The notes under the pieces: model-generated
The model's input: the letters and a program-made list of their open reading frames with translations, nothing else
What the model was told of the DNA's origin: nothing
The model's database searches: none
Assembly: GCA_965644295.1 (NCBI GenBank)
Contig: CBFFRP010000076.1
Location: 99,324-163,323, forward strand
Direction: 5' to 3'
DNA from: Paraphysomonas bandaiensis
Taxonomy: Eukaryota; Chrysophyceae
DNA: 64,000 bases
In this document: piece by piece, positions 11,001 to 20,674 of the stretch
How positions within the stretch are numbered: position 1 is the first letter of the stretch
Layout of the letters: each line of letters starts with the position of its first letter
Made by a program: the position numbers and the translations under genes

Positions 11001-11255
11001 ACGGCGTCATGCTTATGGGGAGGAGCGGAAGTGAAGGAGTTGAAAGAGCATCGTGCCTTTGTGGTGAGAACACCAGAGGGTATGCCTGTTGTCATGAAAG
11101 GGAAGTCATACGCAGAAACAATAAAATGGATGGCTAAGACGAGACATCGGGTAGCAGAACATCCAGTGTATCAAGATAATATGACGGAAGAACGGAGGGT
11201 CAATACTGTGTGGAAGACAAGACAATACCCTAACCAGTATTGTGTAAGACAATGA
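7893..11255 (+). CDS. Gag-retropepsin polyprotein of the non-autonomous LTR element
   Basis: 1,120 residues in one exon; the ATG lies inside the 5' LTR and the frame crosses the LTR boundary. The N-terminal 300 residues are charged. At about 170-270 they hold imperfect 18-21-residue repeats around the core RGPSGGPGYSRRDDY. A Gag-like helical region follows. At 777-790 there is a CX2CX3HX5C zinc-binding motif (CETCGFKHYMNRFC), a variant of the retroviral CCHC knuckle. Near 949 a retropepsin-like fold appears (IHVDGGSEGAF), but the usual catalytic D-S/T-G reads D-G-G. Expected role: forming the virus-like particle and maturation. The protease may be altered or inactive. Assignment as Gag-PR is good; activity is unknown. 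Confidence 0.85.
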   Translation: MKSVVRRLSYPTSPVHMDRDDKTSNVSHDSEAQSPVVVTLGGQRGLGTVVESDQLSHASPSALSARSQREPLPEEGNIESISLGHEGEERQETKEELRSHAQKDLLEHGLRMQSMDDRKGGTQPNWSGRSTEQIEWMRDPILGGRDLEMGDRSSRDDMKSSWRSTGREEKIKRRDDYARADDVRGPSGGPGYIRRKDYATDEDVRGPLGGPGDDYMKDEDLRGPSGGPRYSRRDDYMKDEDLRGPSGGPGYSKREDYVREVNFRDLSRGLGEEIEKQMRVPEWLVEPTRERSVKGQIGRLSRSVQSERELHRLLMREFEIGVGNEGLTAAHRQACEYWLRNRRRLLSGSMETGIKMLSQLTELNRIGERIQYVEAQQEALLAARKELSEKARMLWIQKGESMCDSNRRTLDRMRVMEEVDETDSDDWENDAGVYRKGVMRGPLSGIQTMTREEAETCGYKTFCRWCNMVGKEYKSSLDRQLEEKCQSFLRTRNVAQHVFDLLGKIPIPRWMRMETAGKLRFQPIDFDALGRSAGMVKRVDCVQFFDSLYAAAHTANMSPMRILAEIRGGTVFKGELAEEVRWRMASGDFEMDIDRNRRAEDTPETDVVAWGYALYQFSILFTEAFGVRMDPAVLMMEIDRFELSDESPQAFEKSLMELRYLITQAGVTEPERELYHKFKVKTIDMQRVGKRVADEVESIIQIKQCMGVRNVQYDRNFLVSTVAQIVPRIVDQDSLNSKNEKVIRSHGVYAGRAAPEKCERRIDGLDRSTRPWKFLKCETCGFKHYMNRFCPFRDDRKKDDGTYMKCAEFNGYKPWRFAKFEAKTLEKIFEVMKQNSKAWQELGDVLKRKFVQMVAHAKEEQVKGMMNVLHHVRTVGEPTKERVEEARGLETVKSEDGNQQVSNRKVSVAHTMTSPVQHDDKKIRMDTLTWWCGEAIVRGETIPMAIHVDGGSEGAFMHEGLAEEMGLEVHEYPRDQQYLVMGTTGQGRCPEGVTKYVYLCMRIDGVEYYGEMLGELKTGHPIQSIWKCKFDLIPNMTASCLWGGAEVKELKEHRAFVVRTPEGMPVVMKGKSYAETIKWMAKTRHRVAEHPVYQDNMTEERRVNTVWKTRQYPNQYCVRQ
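8012..8027 (+). promoter_or_regulatory. Probable tRNA primer-binding site
   Basis: Two bases after the 5' LTR comes TGGTGGACAACGTGGG. Its complement would be a tRNA 3' end with CCA, discriminator A, acceptor strand GTTGTCC and T-stem strand CCCAC, a normal tRNA layout. The site lies within the Gag reading frame. No matching tRNA gene is in the window. Confidence 0.6.
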
Positions 11256-11336
11256 TACAGGATGAATCTGTGAGAGTTCATGTGGTCAATATGAAGCCAG
11301 ATCGTTATGTTGTTGGACCTATTCAGGTCTTGGATT

Positions 11337-11345
11337 AGGGGGAAG
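11337..11345 (+). promoter_or_regulatory. Polypurine tract
   Basis: AGGGGGAAG directly abuts the 3' LTR, as expected for plus-strand priming. Confidence 0.7.
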
Positions 11346-11928
11346 TGTAGCAAAATTGGGTATGACAAGTATGGGTGATTTAGGAGGTTGTTATGGCTGA
11401 AGAATAAGATGAAGTGATGTAGGTTGTAGTATGAGATGAGATGTAGATGGTAGTTATGATTAGATTAGAAGATACGAGTATTAAGGCCAGATATAGGGTT
11501 GGAGTGTACCGTGACTATCCGTATATACGGATGTAATGGACGTTTATGGTAACCCGTACAGTATTATGATGGTATACGTAGGTATTCTGTAGGATGATAT
11601 AGGAGTAGATAGCAGGATGTTAAGGGATTTCTATATGATTATTTCTGGAAGTAGAAAACTAGCTATTTATGGCTGGGAAACCACTTCTAGAATTAACTAT
11701 GGGGATATAGGTAGAAGGATATGGAGTTTTAGATATAATAGTGAAAGTTGATATCGTAGTTGAGTTGAAAGTTAAGAAGTAGCGAAGTAAAGAGTAAGAA
11801 GAGGAAGTTAAGTGAAGAGTGTTGTGAGAAGACTATCCTACCCCACATCACCTGTGCACATGGACAGGGATGATAAGACCAGCAATGTTAGTCATGATAG
11901 CGAGGCTCAATCACCCGTAGTCGTTACA
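11346..11928 (+). repeat. 3' LTR of the Gag-protease element
   Basis: 583 bp, identical by eye to the 5' LTR, followed by the 4-bp target duplicate AAAT. Its end repeats the first 36 codons' worth of Gag sequence, which is not expressed from here. Confidence 0.93.
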
Positions 11929-12261
11929 AAATGCTATATTGTGATCATTACTATAAGCGAATAGAGTATAAAAAAATTACGTATTCGTGACTGAGGACAG
12001 CTAACAATATTAAAAATTTTCTACTTAGCTATCTTATAATATTGCGAATAATGTGCAGAAAATGTTTTAGAACTGCAGACATATCAGTAATTACGAATTA
12101 GCTATTCGCTGCTCTTTTGGAGGCGTACCTACAAGCATAACCTCAAATATGATTGCACTTTCAAATTAGGGAGCATACTGGCTGGCAAAATCGAGCATTA
12201 CAGTGGTAACATATATTCTAAAGACACAGATATTCTAATACATTGCAACGCCTGTCATTAG
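11929..12261. other. Intergenic, 3' of the G-alpha gene
   Basis: AT-rich, no exon seen. It presumably includes the 3' UTR of the minus-strand G-alpha gene. Confidence 0.5.
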
Positions 12262-13755
12262 TCATGATACGAATCCTGTGTTTTCCAGCGTGCTTCGAAT
12301 AATGACACTCTTGCACGCGTTGAACACAACCATAACGCTGGTTTGGTCCGTTGCACAAGTGACATGCTGAAAGACTTCTTGGTGCGTCGAATTTCGTTCC
12401 ATGAACTTTCCAACAAAGTACGCAATACCTTCGTCACGGTTACAAGGGGTGCCAGAATAATCTCTGAAATCGGGTACTGACGATATTGGCACATGTTTGA
12501 TCTGAAAAAAAATGGTACATGAAATTAGAAAAAAGCATAGGCGTATATTTAAACTGTTTTACCTTCTCCTCATACAAATCGCTCTTGTTTAGAAAGAGAA
12601 TCATTGCCGAGTGGACGAACGCACTCTCGTTCACTGTTTGCTCGAATAGATCAAGTGCCTCAGTCTAAATTATCCAATAACATTTACACGACTTGACAAC
12701 AGATTACTAGAAGTGAACAAACCATTCTGTTGACTGAATTTTCTTCGAATAAAGTCTGGTCATACTCAGAGAGAGCGGCGACAAACATTACGCCATGCAC
12801 ACCCTCAAAACAATGTATCCACTTGCGTCTCTCATTTCGTTGCCCACCTACATCGAAAAACTGGAAAATCTATACACACAATTCCCTGTCAGCAGTAGCA
12901 ATATACAACATACACGACGCAAGTCTCACTTGATCATCAATTTTAAGCCGCTCCTCACGAATCCCTGTGGTACGAATGCGGGCCAGGACGATATCAGACT
13001 CAGAGGGAATGTATTCTTCGGTCGCAATCTGGGTAAAGTGAATTAAACACACCATCCACATTAAGAGCTCCAACATAAGCACCAGGAATAATAGAGCTTA
13101 CCTCTTCAACACGGTCCAGGAAAAGCGCAGCGGTGTCAGTGATTTGCAGACGGCTTCTATCTGCCCATGCGCGTTCGATGGCAGGGGAGCGCCACACCGA
13201 CTTTATCGCTGCAACATACTCTGGAGAGAGTTCTGGAAATTCTGTGTACGCAGAGGATATTAAAGACATGTTGTATGTGTGTATTTACGTACTTCTGAAT
13301 TGGTCCCGAGAGAAGTCTGGCGGGCAAAGAATTTTGAAGCTGTCTGTCTGCACTATTGGATCATCAGGATGCTGTTCTAAAACCGCAAGACAAAGTTGGC
13401 CGATGGCTTCCACTGCATTCTGCCGAATAAATAAACGAAATGACATTTTTTCGTCTTCTGTGTAGGCCTGTATACATATGTATATATGTCAATCACTGTG
13501 CGTAGAGCTCATATCTGTACCTCCCCATACAGCAGCCTCATCTGTTTGAATATAGTGCTCTTCCCTGAGTCTCCAGCCCCTAAACACAAACCCCCTGATA
13601 CACTTCACATGCAGTAAGAGTCGTTTACCCAGCAGGAGGATCTTGATCTTCTCGGCCTCTGCTCGGTAGTCTCGAGCATTCTCTTTATCGATCTTTTTGC
13701 TTTGTTCGATAGCCTCCCTCTCGTCTTCGTCTATGCTGGAGCTGCAGATTCCCAT
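12262..13755 (-). CDS. Heterotrimeric G-protein alpha subunit
   Basis: Eight exons: 13629-13755, 13521-13579, 13293-13467, 13102-13241, 12930-13028, 12723-12869, 12563-12664, 12262-12501. This gives 362 residues, the usual G-alpha length, with introns of 49-73 nt. The start MGICSSS supplies Gly2 for myristoylation and Cys4 for palmitoylation, so the protein should sit on the inner plasma membrane. Nucleotide motifs are in order: P-loop GAGDSGKST (43-51), switch I RTTG (186-189), switch II DVGGQR (206-211), base-binding NKSD (275-278) and TCAT (331-334). NKSD replaces the normal NKKD. The C-terminus ENTGFVS has no cysteine at position -4, so it would not be a pertussis-toxin substrate. It relays receptor signals through GTP binding and hydrolysis. 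A small membrane-protein gene is divergent, 555 bp away. Confidence 0.96.
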
Positions 13756-14310
13756 ACTGAGAGTGGAAGATACCCGATAAGGTGCTTAATATGTTTGATA
13801 TTATATGGGGTTGTATATAGTTATGCTGCTGACAGGGTGTGGATGTGTGTAGAGTGTATCATACTGCCTGAGCTCGCCTAGAGGGGCGGTATCATGCCTA
13901 TCTGCATACTGCTGTATCATTCCCGTATTATGTTACCAGCAGGCTACTCGTCACATACTGCTGTGTATGTGGTATTCCTACATGTCTAGATGTTCATAAT
14001 AGTAGTGTACTCTGCAAGGAAATATTCAGCGATACGAAGTGTATATATATGTATACTGTGGTATACCGTGATCCAATAGAAGAATCTGGTGAGCAAAGAA
14101 CACTTACATATACACAGCAGTATACCGTATACCTATACAACAGTATTCTGTACCTGTATGACTATGGAATCACCACACTGCTGTGGTTCTGTACAGAGCC
14201 TCTGGACAATACTCACATAACTCCATGAGCCTCATAAGAACCTTATGAACTATTAGTGAGGATTTAGATACGTCACACCTATTCGAATTCGATTAAGTAT
14301 ATTAGTTGTA
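13756..14310. promoter_or_regulatory. Shared upstream region of G-alpha and the small membrane-protein gene
   Basis: About 555 bp between two divergent start codons. It is rich in partly palindromic GGTATACCG and CAGTATAC motifs (14040-14175), with repeated CATACTGCTGTAT blocks. A bidirectional promoter is inferred from position only. Confidence 0.45.
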
Positions 14311-14609
14311 ATGAATTTATTATTGAATTTGGGCGTTCCTCTGTGGGTGTGCATCACTGGTCTCATATGTAAGTGCTTCAGCACATTCATGTCATGTAAT
14401 CACTTTCAATAACAGCGCTCATATGTGCCGTATTTTATATATGGCATCTTTACCATCTGCGGATGGAGAGGAATATGAGAGATCAGGTTAAAAGCATTTT
14501 GTTCGAGTATGTGCCCGCAGACGATTACAACTATGTAGAGATGGAAATGGAGGATATATCCACAGGATCTGCTTCATTATCGCGCTCGCTATTGCAGAAT
14601 CGCGTATAG
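14311..14609 (+). CDS. Small single-pass membrane protein, 83 residues
   Basis: Two exons, 14311-14368 and 14416-14609, joined in phase 1 across a 47-nt GTAAGT..CAG intron. The N-terminal 30 residues are hydrophobic (NLGVPLWVCITGL, then LICAVFYIWHLY). A basic stretch (HLRMERNMRDQ) follows, and then an acidic tail (EYVPADDYNYVEMEMED). A membrane anchor with a short cytosolic tail is likely. I do not recognise the family. The matched frame across a standard-size intron, and the change from hydrophobic to charged, support a real gene. It could also be the last two exons of a longer membrane protein, but nothing upstream supports that. Confidence 0.6.
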
Positions 14610-15498
14610 ATAAACATTTACTGCAGTGTGGACTATTTTATTCTGTATATACTACTTATTTATTATTATTTCCATTACCATGTTGGTGTAGCGTGAGTTG
14701 GATGTGTGGTTGACATAGGTGTCTTGTCTATAGCGTAGAAGTCTGATACCTTGGTGGCGAGTTGCAACTGCATGTTCTGACATAATAGTACTAAAATATG
14801 ATCTGTCAAGATAGTCCTATTCTTTGGCGTATTCGATATTGTGGTAATGCGTGGAACAGGAACACGCCGTGACTTTTGAGATTAGAAACGATAAACTCAT
14901 AGTCACTAGGGTATGGTACCTTCTAATTTCTGGCTATTCAGATTTGTTAACTAATTCAAGATGCTGCTTAGTACCAAATCGTAGCAGTCCGAATTCCATC
15001 AGTATATGCGTATATATTATGTATAAATGTATGTAGTATTCGTGGTATGCGTCTGTGCTGCATACTATAACAAAAGTGATGTGTAATAAGGGTACGGCTA
15101 TGGTTGCGATTTTTTATATTATTTCTCGAAACACTGCTGTAGATGTTTTGAGTCTATGAGTGAGCTAGAATCCTGAAATGTGATATGTAACACGCTGCTA
15201 TTTTCAACCCTTCAAATATAACACTACCTCTATCATGGTGTGTAAATATTCGGGACTACAAAGTGCAATTCATAGGACTGACAGTTGCAAAACATATTAA
15301 GTGTATTCTACTTGAACGTTATGTACCAATTATAAATATCATTGCCGTGGTGCCGGGTATGTAATTGGATAGTGGAGTTCGCGACAAGGATGTATATGGC
15401 TGACAACGCAACTATATTCAAATAACAGAGAAATTGGCGGGTATGAATGATCACGACTTCGCAAATGCAAAAACCATAAGACAGGTGAAAGAATAAAT
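14610..15498. other. Intergenic, no gene seen
   Basis: Lies between the 3' ends of two convergent genes. The short frames lack splice sites or recognisable motifs. Confidence 0.5.
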
Positions 15499-16446
15499 CT
15501 AATTCCCTGCCATTGTGGTCAACGAGTTATCTCCCGCTGACCCATTTCCACCATCTGAGAACCTTTGCTCTCTAGCAGCGTTGAACTGTGCTACATGTTC
15601 GGGGGTACACAAACTCTCTTCCGGGTACGGCCAGTTCCATTTGTATCCGCTATGTGATCCCCCAAGCTCAGTGGGTATCTGCGAGTCATCAATGTGTTCC
15701 CGTAGCACAGATAGATAGTCAGACCCAACTATACACATTTTATCCCTTGTGACGGGATCTATCCAGGGTTTGACTACAGTCCATATCGCAGTAAAATACC
15801 ATGGACAGTTTATTACAAAGAAGCGTTTCAACCTCTCCGGGTAATACTCCTGGTCTATCTCAAGTATGCGTCGGAACACAGAGAGTGATCGGGTGTCAAG
15901 AGAGTAGCTTAATCCTTTCATATTGAATACTATAACTTGTTGCTCCACCGGTTTACCAAGCTTCAATGATATATGATGAAGTCGACACATTGCCAGCTCC
16001 TATATAAGATAAAGATGGTATAAGAATTCCGTGAAAAAGTGTATAAAACTGTTTCAAACCTGGTTGCGTATGTGACGTGTGACCATTTCATCCAACGTGA
16101 TATGATTCGCAAGCTCGCCAAACTTACACGATATATCCCCTGATTGTTCCCAATAAATGGGACACCCTTCTTTGTCTTGGCCCATATGTGTTAGAGGACA
16201 CAGTCTAGTATACACACTCTCGTTTCTGTCCACTATCCCATTCAAAAGGGTGCGAGGAGTATCTCCACTTGTGCATGGGGTTGGTGAGTTCCACCACTCC
16301 ACCCAGGCTGTTGCCATATCAGCTGCTTTAGAGACATTCCCCTTACGAGCACGCAGAAATCTTTTGCAGTCAGCGGGAGAGAGCAGATGCTGATGCTTGG
16401 GATCGATGAGACCCAGCAGCTGCTCGACTAATTCATCGTCATCCAT
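15499..16446 (-). CDS. Sec14-like CRAL-TRIO lipid-binding protein
   Basis: Two exons, 16060-16446 and 15499-15999, in phase 0 with a 60-nt intron, 295 residues. The start chosen is MDDDELVEQL; an upstream in-frame ATG at 16515 would add 23 poorly structured residues. The CRAL-TRIO N-terminal helical domain has CKRFLRARKGNVSKAADM (about 32-49). The Sec14 lobe shows GCPIYWEQSG, VIVFNMKGLSYS, YYPERLKRFFVINCPWYF, and IPTELGG near the end. Members carry phosphatidylinositol or other lipids between membranes or regulate lipid kinases. No GOLD or other extra domain is present; the length is that of the short cytosolic Sec14 group. The coiled-coil gene is divergent, 423 bp away. Confidence 0.9.
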
Positions 16447-16869
16447 GATTACTATGATGTGTAGATGTAGCAGTGGGAAGCAACATGGCTGGACAGACAG
16501 ATGAGCCGTCCGCATAGTTGCTGTATACTGTAGCTATGTAGCTATACACACACCGGGTTCCTACAGCAGCAATATACAGTAATATCTCATCGTCCCATCT
16601 GCCCCAATATCGTCACTCTCCATATGTAGTCTCTTTGTAGCATAAAATACTGCAACACTCCATATGAAATACCATGTACAACATGCATACACCCCCCTAC
16701 CTGTTGCAGAATATCTTTCCACATATGGCACACATACACCTGAGAGACCCGGCAGCATAGAGATTCTACTCTACTATTCTGCTGTACTAATCCATAAGAT
16801 AGTTAAACAGCGTTAGATACACGCACAGGAAGAGGAAAAGGCTTAGCATTAGATCAGGTGGTGGTGAGC
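16447..16869. promoter_or_regulatory. Shared upstream region of the Sec14-like and coiled-coil genes
   Basis: 423 bp between divergent starts, with GCTGTATACTGTAGC near 16514-16530, similar to motifs in the G-alpha upstream region. Promoter function is inferred from position. Confidence 0.4.
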
Positions 16870-17913
16870 ATGGATACATTCCAGAGAGCAGTAGAGAGCA
16901 GTGGAGGCATATCAGAGAGCGTATCAGGCCTGAGGAAACAAATAGAGAGCATACGAGAGAGACATGAGAGAGAACTGACTGTGTGTTTAGAGGGACTAAA
17001 CGAGATTCACATCCAATCAGATAGTTTGAAATCACAATCGATTGAAAATAAAGAGACTTTCACTCAACAGCAGCAGGTGTTAGAAGATTTAAAAGCACAG
17101 CGGGCGATCGAACTAACAGACCATGAAGCTCAATTGACTCAATTACGTCTGTCTGCCAGTGAGGCAGAGGATAAACTGAAACTACAAGTAGTAACACTTC
17201 AAAATGAAAACGGAAAGTTGCTTTCAGAAATGGAAGCATTACGTAAGCGAAGCGATATGCTCGAGCGCGACAAGAACACATTGACTTCACAGCTTACTGC
17301 TGCACAGGAGGAGTATGAGAAGCAAGGTGCGGAGTTAAAACAGCGTGAGAAAGCAGCTAAGGCCGCTTCAAAGAATTTTCAGCTACAGATTCGTGACCTT
17401 GAAGCTGAGCAGGCCAAGATGAGTGAAAAGACCCTGCGGTTGGTGACAGAAAACGAAGAATTGACTTTACATGTCAGGCAACTGCAGCAAGAAGTAGAGG
17501 AACATATCAGACTGGCTGGGGAGCTAGCAGCAGAAAAAGAACAGAATAAGATTTTAATTGGGCGATTGAGTGCTTTGGAGACAGAGGGTAATAGCAGAGA
17601 CACGGAGAAAGAAGAAACCATTGCAAGGTTAACCCAAGAACTCATAGATGCGAAAATGGAAGCTGCTCGGTATGCTAACGAAGCGGATGTGGAAAGCAAA
17701 CGTGTGGCTCAGCTAACCCGTGCATTATCTGCCCATATGGAAGAGGAGCATGACTCTACTCATGGGAAGAGTAGCACTTCCGACCAGTCAGCAAGCGTAG
17801 GTTCGAGTGGCAAAAAATTTAAACTCTCGGAGACCATGGATCGCCTTAAAGTTAAAGCAATATCTGGTTTAGACAAGAAGTTATCCACACCTGAGACTAA
17901 TAAGAAAAAATGA
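16870..17913 (+). CDS. Coiled-coil protein, 347 residues
   Basis: Single exon starting at MDTFQRAVESSGG. Nearly all of residues 20-290 is Glu/Gln/Lys/Leu-rich with heptad spacing of hydrophobic residues, i.e. a long coiled coil. The C-terminal 60 residues turn Ser/Lys-rich (HGKSSTSDQSASVGSSGKKF, and DKKLSTPETNKKK at the end) and hold a possible short amphipathic segment (LSETMDRLKVKAISGL). A tether, golgin-like or cytoskeletal scaffold role would fit the shape, but no family signature such as a GRIP domain is visible. The frame is clean and intronless, and codon use resembles the neighbours. Confidence 0.8.
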   Translation: MDTFQRAVESSGGISESVSGLRKQIESIRERHERELTVCLEGLNEIHIQSDSLKSQSIENKETFTQQQQVLEDLKAQRAIELTDHEAQLTQLRLSASEAEDKLKLQVVTLQNENGKLLSEMEALRKRSDMLERDKNTLTSQLTAAQEEYEKQGAELKQREKAAKAASKNFQLQIRDLEAEQAKMSEKTLRLVTENEELTLHVRQLQQEVEEHIRLAGELAAEKEQNKILIGRLSALETEGNSRDTEKEETIARLTQELIDAKMEAARYANEADVESKRVAQLTRALSAHMEEEHDSTHGKSSTSDQSASVGSSGKKFKLSETMDRLKVKAISGLDKKLSTPETNKKK

Positions 17914-18282
17914 CGTCTATATTGGTGGTTTTATATAACAATGAAATTGCTATGGACACATCCGTTTGAAATACAGACTTCCTTTTATCAGCAGTTCTAT
18001 ATTATATAATTGCAATCATTCATGAATAGCTACCGAAATATAGCAGTGTTAATAGCAGTTTATTAAATAGCACAGCATTGGTAGGAATAGGGCTAAAACG
18101 AAATTTGGACTCGACCTGTACAAAGCCACATGCTTCGACTGTGGTGGTTTTCGACTTGACTCTCTCAAACACATGTATCTTGATTGATTCGACTCACTAA
18201 TCCAGAATTCTGTGCCTCCACAAAGTCCTGTGGAGCCCTTACCCAAGGGGCGTCTTCCTGACTAACCACTTCTGTATTTCAA
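17914..18282. other. Intergenic, 3' of the coiled-coil gene
   Basis: No exon seen. The hAT-like element begins at 18283, right after TATTTCAA. Confidence 0.5.
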
Positions 18283-20095
18283 CAGGGCTGCGTAACAATT
18301 ACTTTAATTGCAATTAATTGTAATTGCAATAATAATTGCTTGCTGGAAGGTTGCAATTAAATTGCAAATAATTGGCAATTATATACTATATAGTATAAGG
18401 ACATATTATTAAATTAGAGCTTGGAAAACATGAAGGACGATGGCCATTTATTGCCCTTAATGGCCATCACCCTTCTTCATAGCTATTAACATGGTGGGAA
18501 GGCTGGCTCTCGTTATAAATCTCTTTACATTAAAAGAGAGGTGCTGTTTCTTTGTAAGGTCGAATATGTGTCTTTCCTCTTAACCTTAAGCAACAAGACT
18601 AAGTTCAGCTCGATCCATAGCGTAATACCCTTCTAGTTTAAGATATATATCGCTAAAAGTAGTGTGGCAATCATCTTCGATCCTGGACTGCCTTACAAGA
18701 CACTGCAGGATTGAAGTTCACAACGACTTTCAGAGAGCAAAACTCAACATTACTTAGACAATAATTGGCAATTAAATTGCAATTATAATTGCGCGAGCTA
18801 TAGCTAATAATTGAAATTTAATTGCTAAACAACGCATGCAATTTAATTGCAATTATTGAATGTCAGATTATTATGAAGCGCAAGCTTGTGCGTTGCCGCG
18901 ACCAACCTAACAACTCGCGCGACACTATGCATAACATGACTCTCATCTAGTTACTATTGCATGCACCGACAAGTGCTCAACTATACAACACGATTTAGTT
19001 AGCTACATGGGCATACGACGAGTTGCGTGTTTACGCCGGATCATACGCTCCTGCCCAATCTACTTGTCCTAACACAAACAACTTGCGGTCGGTGTCTTCG
19101 GCATATGTCTCCTGTATATGCGGCAGATCTTTAGGGCCCTCTTCAAGGCGGTGTTCACAGCAGCAGGTAGTCTGGAAGGGAGAATAAAGTAGCTCTATAG
19201 CGCCGGGTCCTCCCACGGTCACGAAGCGGTCTCACTGGTGCAATTTTGCACACTGACGCATGAAACAGACATCTATCAAAATCTGTTACAAATTCAAGCT
19301 GACTCCAATGTCTTCCCTCCATATTGTGTGCACTCGTCCAGCACATGCATCCACCTTGCACTCTTCTCCCGAGTGATTACACTAGTAGGAAACCGTGCAC
19401 CTTCCCCGCTCGGATGAAAACCTACTAAGCAAGAATAACATAAAAGCACCACAAATGTACCTGACACTGCTTGGAGAACAGTGCCAGAGCCTTGATATAA
19501 TCTCAATGACCTGGGTCAGGAGAAACCAAGACTAGGCAGTAGACGTGTGAGAAGACATGACAGGTCTAATCACATCATTGCCATTGCCATGCATCCATGA
19601 GGAAAGTTTGACGCATTACCTCGGTCATTGGCCACACAGGTACCGAATAATGTGAACTCATACTCAGCATCAATCACTCAAAGCAAACGCAGGGAGCAAA
19701 GAATGTTGATATACCTGACATCTGCTGACTTCAGGTTTTTTGAGTTCTTAAGAGGTGAACATCCCGGATGCTTAACTTCAGCAGGCAGCCCAATACCCCG
19801 GTTACCCTTCTGGTGGGCCCTGTCCCGGATGCCCTTGAGGTGGGCCCATTCCCGGATGCCTGTTAATTCGTCAGGGCCCAAAGACGTCTACACATGTGAC
19901 ACTTATTAGTGTCCCTTGTACCACACAAGCATTTGGCTATGAGTGGGCAGAACAATATATCTGCTGACTATATAATATGCGGCTCACGTAAGTTTCCCGG
20001 AGAAATATCTCCGGTACTTATCCCCCAGAACACCACGAAAAGGTGCGAGTCCGACTTTGTTGAGGGTAATTGCAATTAATTGTTACGTAGCCCTG
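18283..20095. mobile_element. hAT-like element with CAGGGCTGCGTAACAATTA terminal inverted repeats, 1.8 kb
   Basis: The left end CAGGGCTGCGTAACAATTA and the complement of the right end (CAGGGCTACGTAACAATTA) agree at 18 of 19 bases. CAGGG termini are typical of hAT transposons. TATTTCAA lies directly left of the element, and the same eight bases occur 5 nt beyond its right end, a near but not exact target duplication. Subterminal AATTGCAATTAATTG blocks are present at both ends. The interior (about 18876-19560) has several minus-strand frames of 60-70 codons that do not join into a recognisable transposase. The right third includes a copy of the foldback-arm repeat, so the element is composite or was invaded. 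Confidence 0.55.
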
Positions 20096-20355
20096 TTTTC
20101 TATTTCAAGGACTCCGTCAATAGTGAGCTTCTCCCTCACATACAAGAACGGAAGTGGTCGCACCTTGATGCCTACTATGTAACGCACAAGCAGCTTCCGC
20201 AGCGTTACATTTGCATCAGTTAGTTACAGGCAGAAGTCGATCTAGCTTGACTAGTTTTCATCTATCTACTTACCTGGTGATGATTCTTGACGCCTACTGC
20301 TGATAATTAGATTTTCATATATATATTAAATATTAAATAGCAGTAGAGTTACAAT

Positions 20356-20515
20356 CAGGGCCTGGTAAAAACCGTTAATGGTAATGGCTTAAAGGCCATT
20401 AATGGTAATGCCATTATAATTGCCGGGACATTTTTCATTAATGCCATTATAATTGCCGGGATCAGCACCATCGTTAATGAACCATTAATGGCATCCCAGT
20501 ATTCCAGTAATGATA
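20356..20515 (+). repeat. AATGGCATTA-type MITE
   Basis: Starts CAGGGCCTGGTAAAAACC and contains repeated, partly palindromic CATTAATGGTAATGCCATTA and TTATAATTGCCGGGA blocks. Same family as 20675-20790 and 48696-48822. Duplicated at 23370-23529. Confidence 0.65.
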
Positions 20516-20674
20516 TGCAATGTAGGATTTGGACAACCAGATTCAGAGTGTTTCAGCTATCTAATAATCACCTTAGATCGACAATTTCCTTTCCATGTCA
20601 AGCACATCATCCAAATATCACGAAAATTGCTTGTAAAATAAAATATAAATTGTATGTCTATATATAATTGATAG

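Larger units (their letters stand above)
7427..11928 (+). mobile_element. LTR retrotransposon with Gag-protease only (non-autonomous), 4,502 bp
   Basis: Two 583-bp direct repeats, identical by eye, start TGTAGCAAAATTGGG and end GTCGTTACA (TG..CA). They flank 3,336 bp. A 4-bp target duplication AAAT is visible at 7423-7426 and 11929-11932. A tRNA-primer-like site follows the 5' LTR and a purine tract precedes the 3' LTR. The single long frame encodes Gag with a zinc-binding motif and a retropepsin-like domain. There is no reverse transcriptase, RNase H or integrase core. A short 3' frame ending near 11338 (VRVHVVNMKPDRYVVGP) looks like the tail of a Gypsy-type integrase. The element therefore looks like a deletion derivative that depends on enzymes from elsewhere. 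Identical LTRs imply recent insertion. Confidence 0.9.

Noticed and set aside
19031-19506. Cluster of three minus-strand frames inside the hAT-like element
   Set aside because: Tried joining them by GT-AG introns into a transposase; no motif or consistent frame emerged.
19678-19881. 67-codon frame MGPDELTGIREWAH (and identical copy at 22692)
   Set aside because: Lies wholly in the dispersed foldback-arm repeat; related frames in other copies are broken. It reflects the repeat, not a protein.
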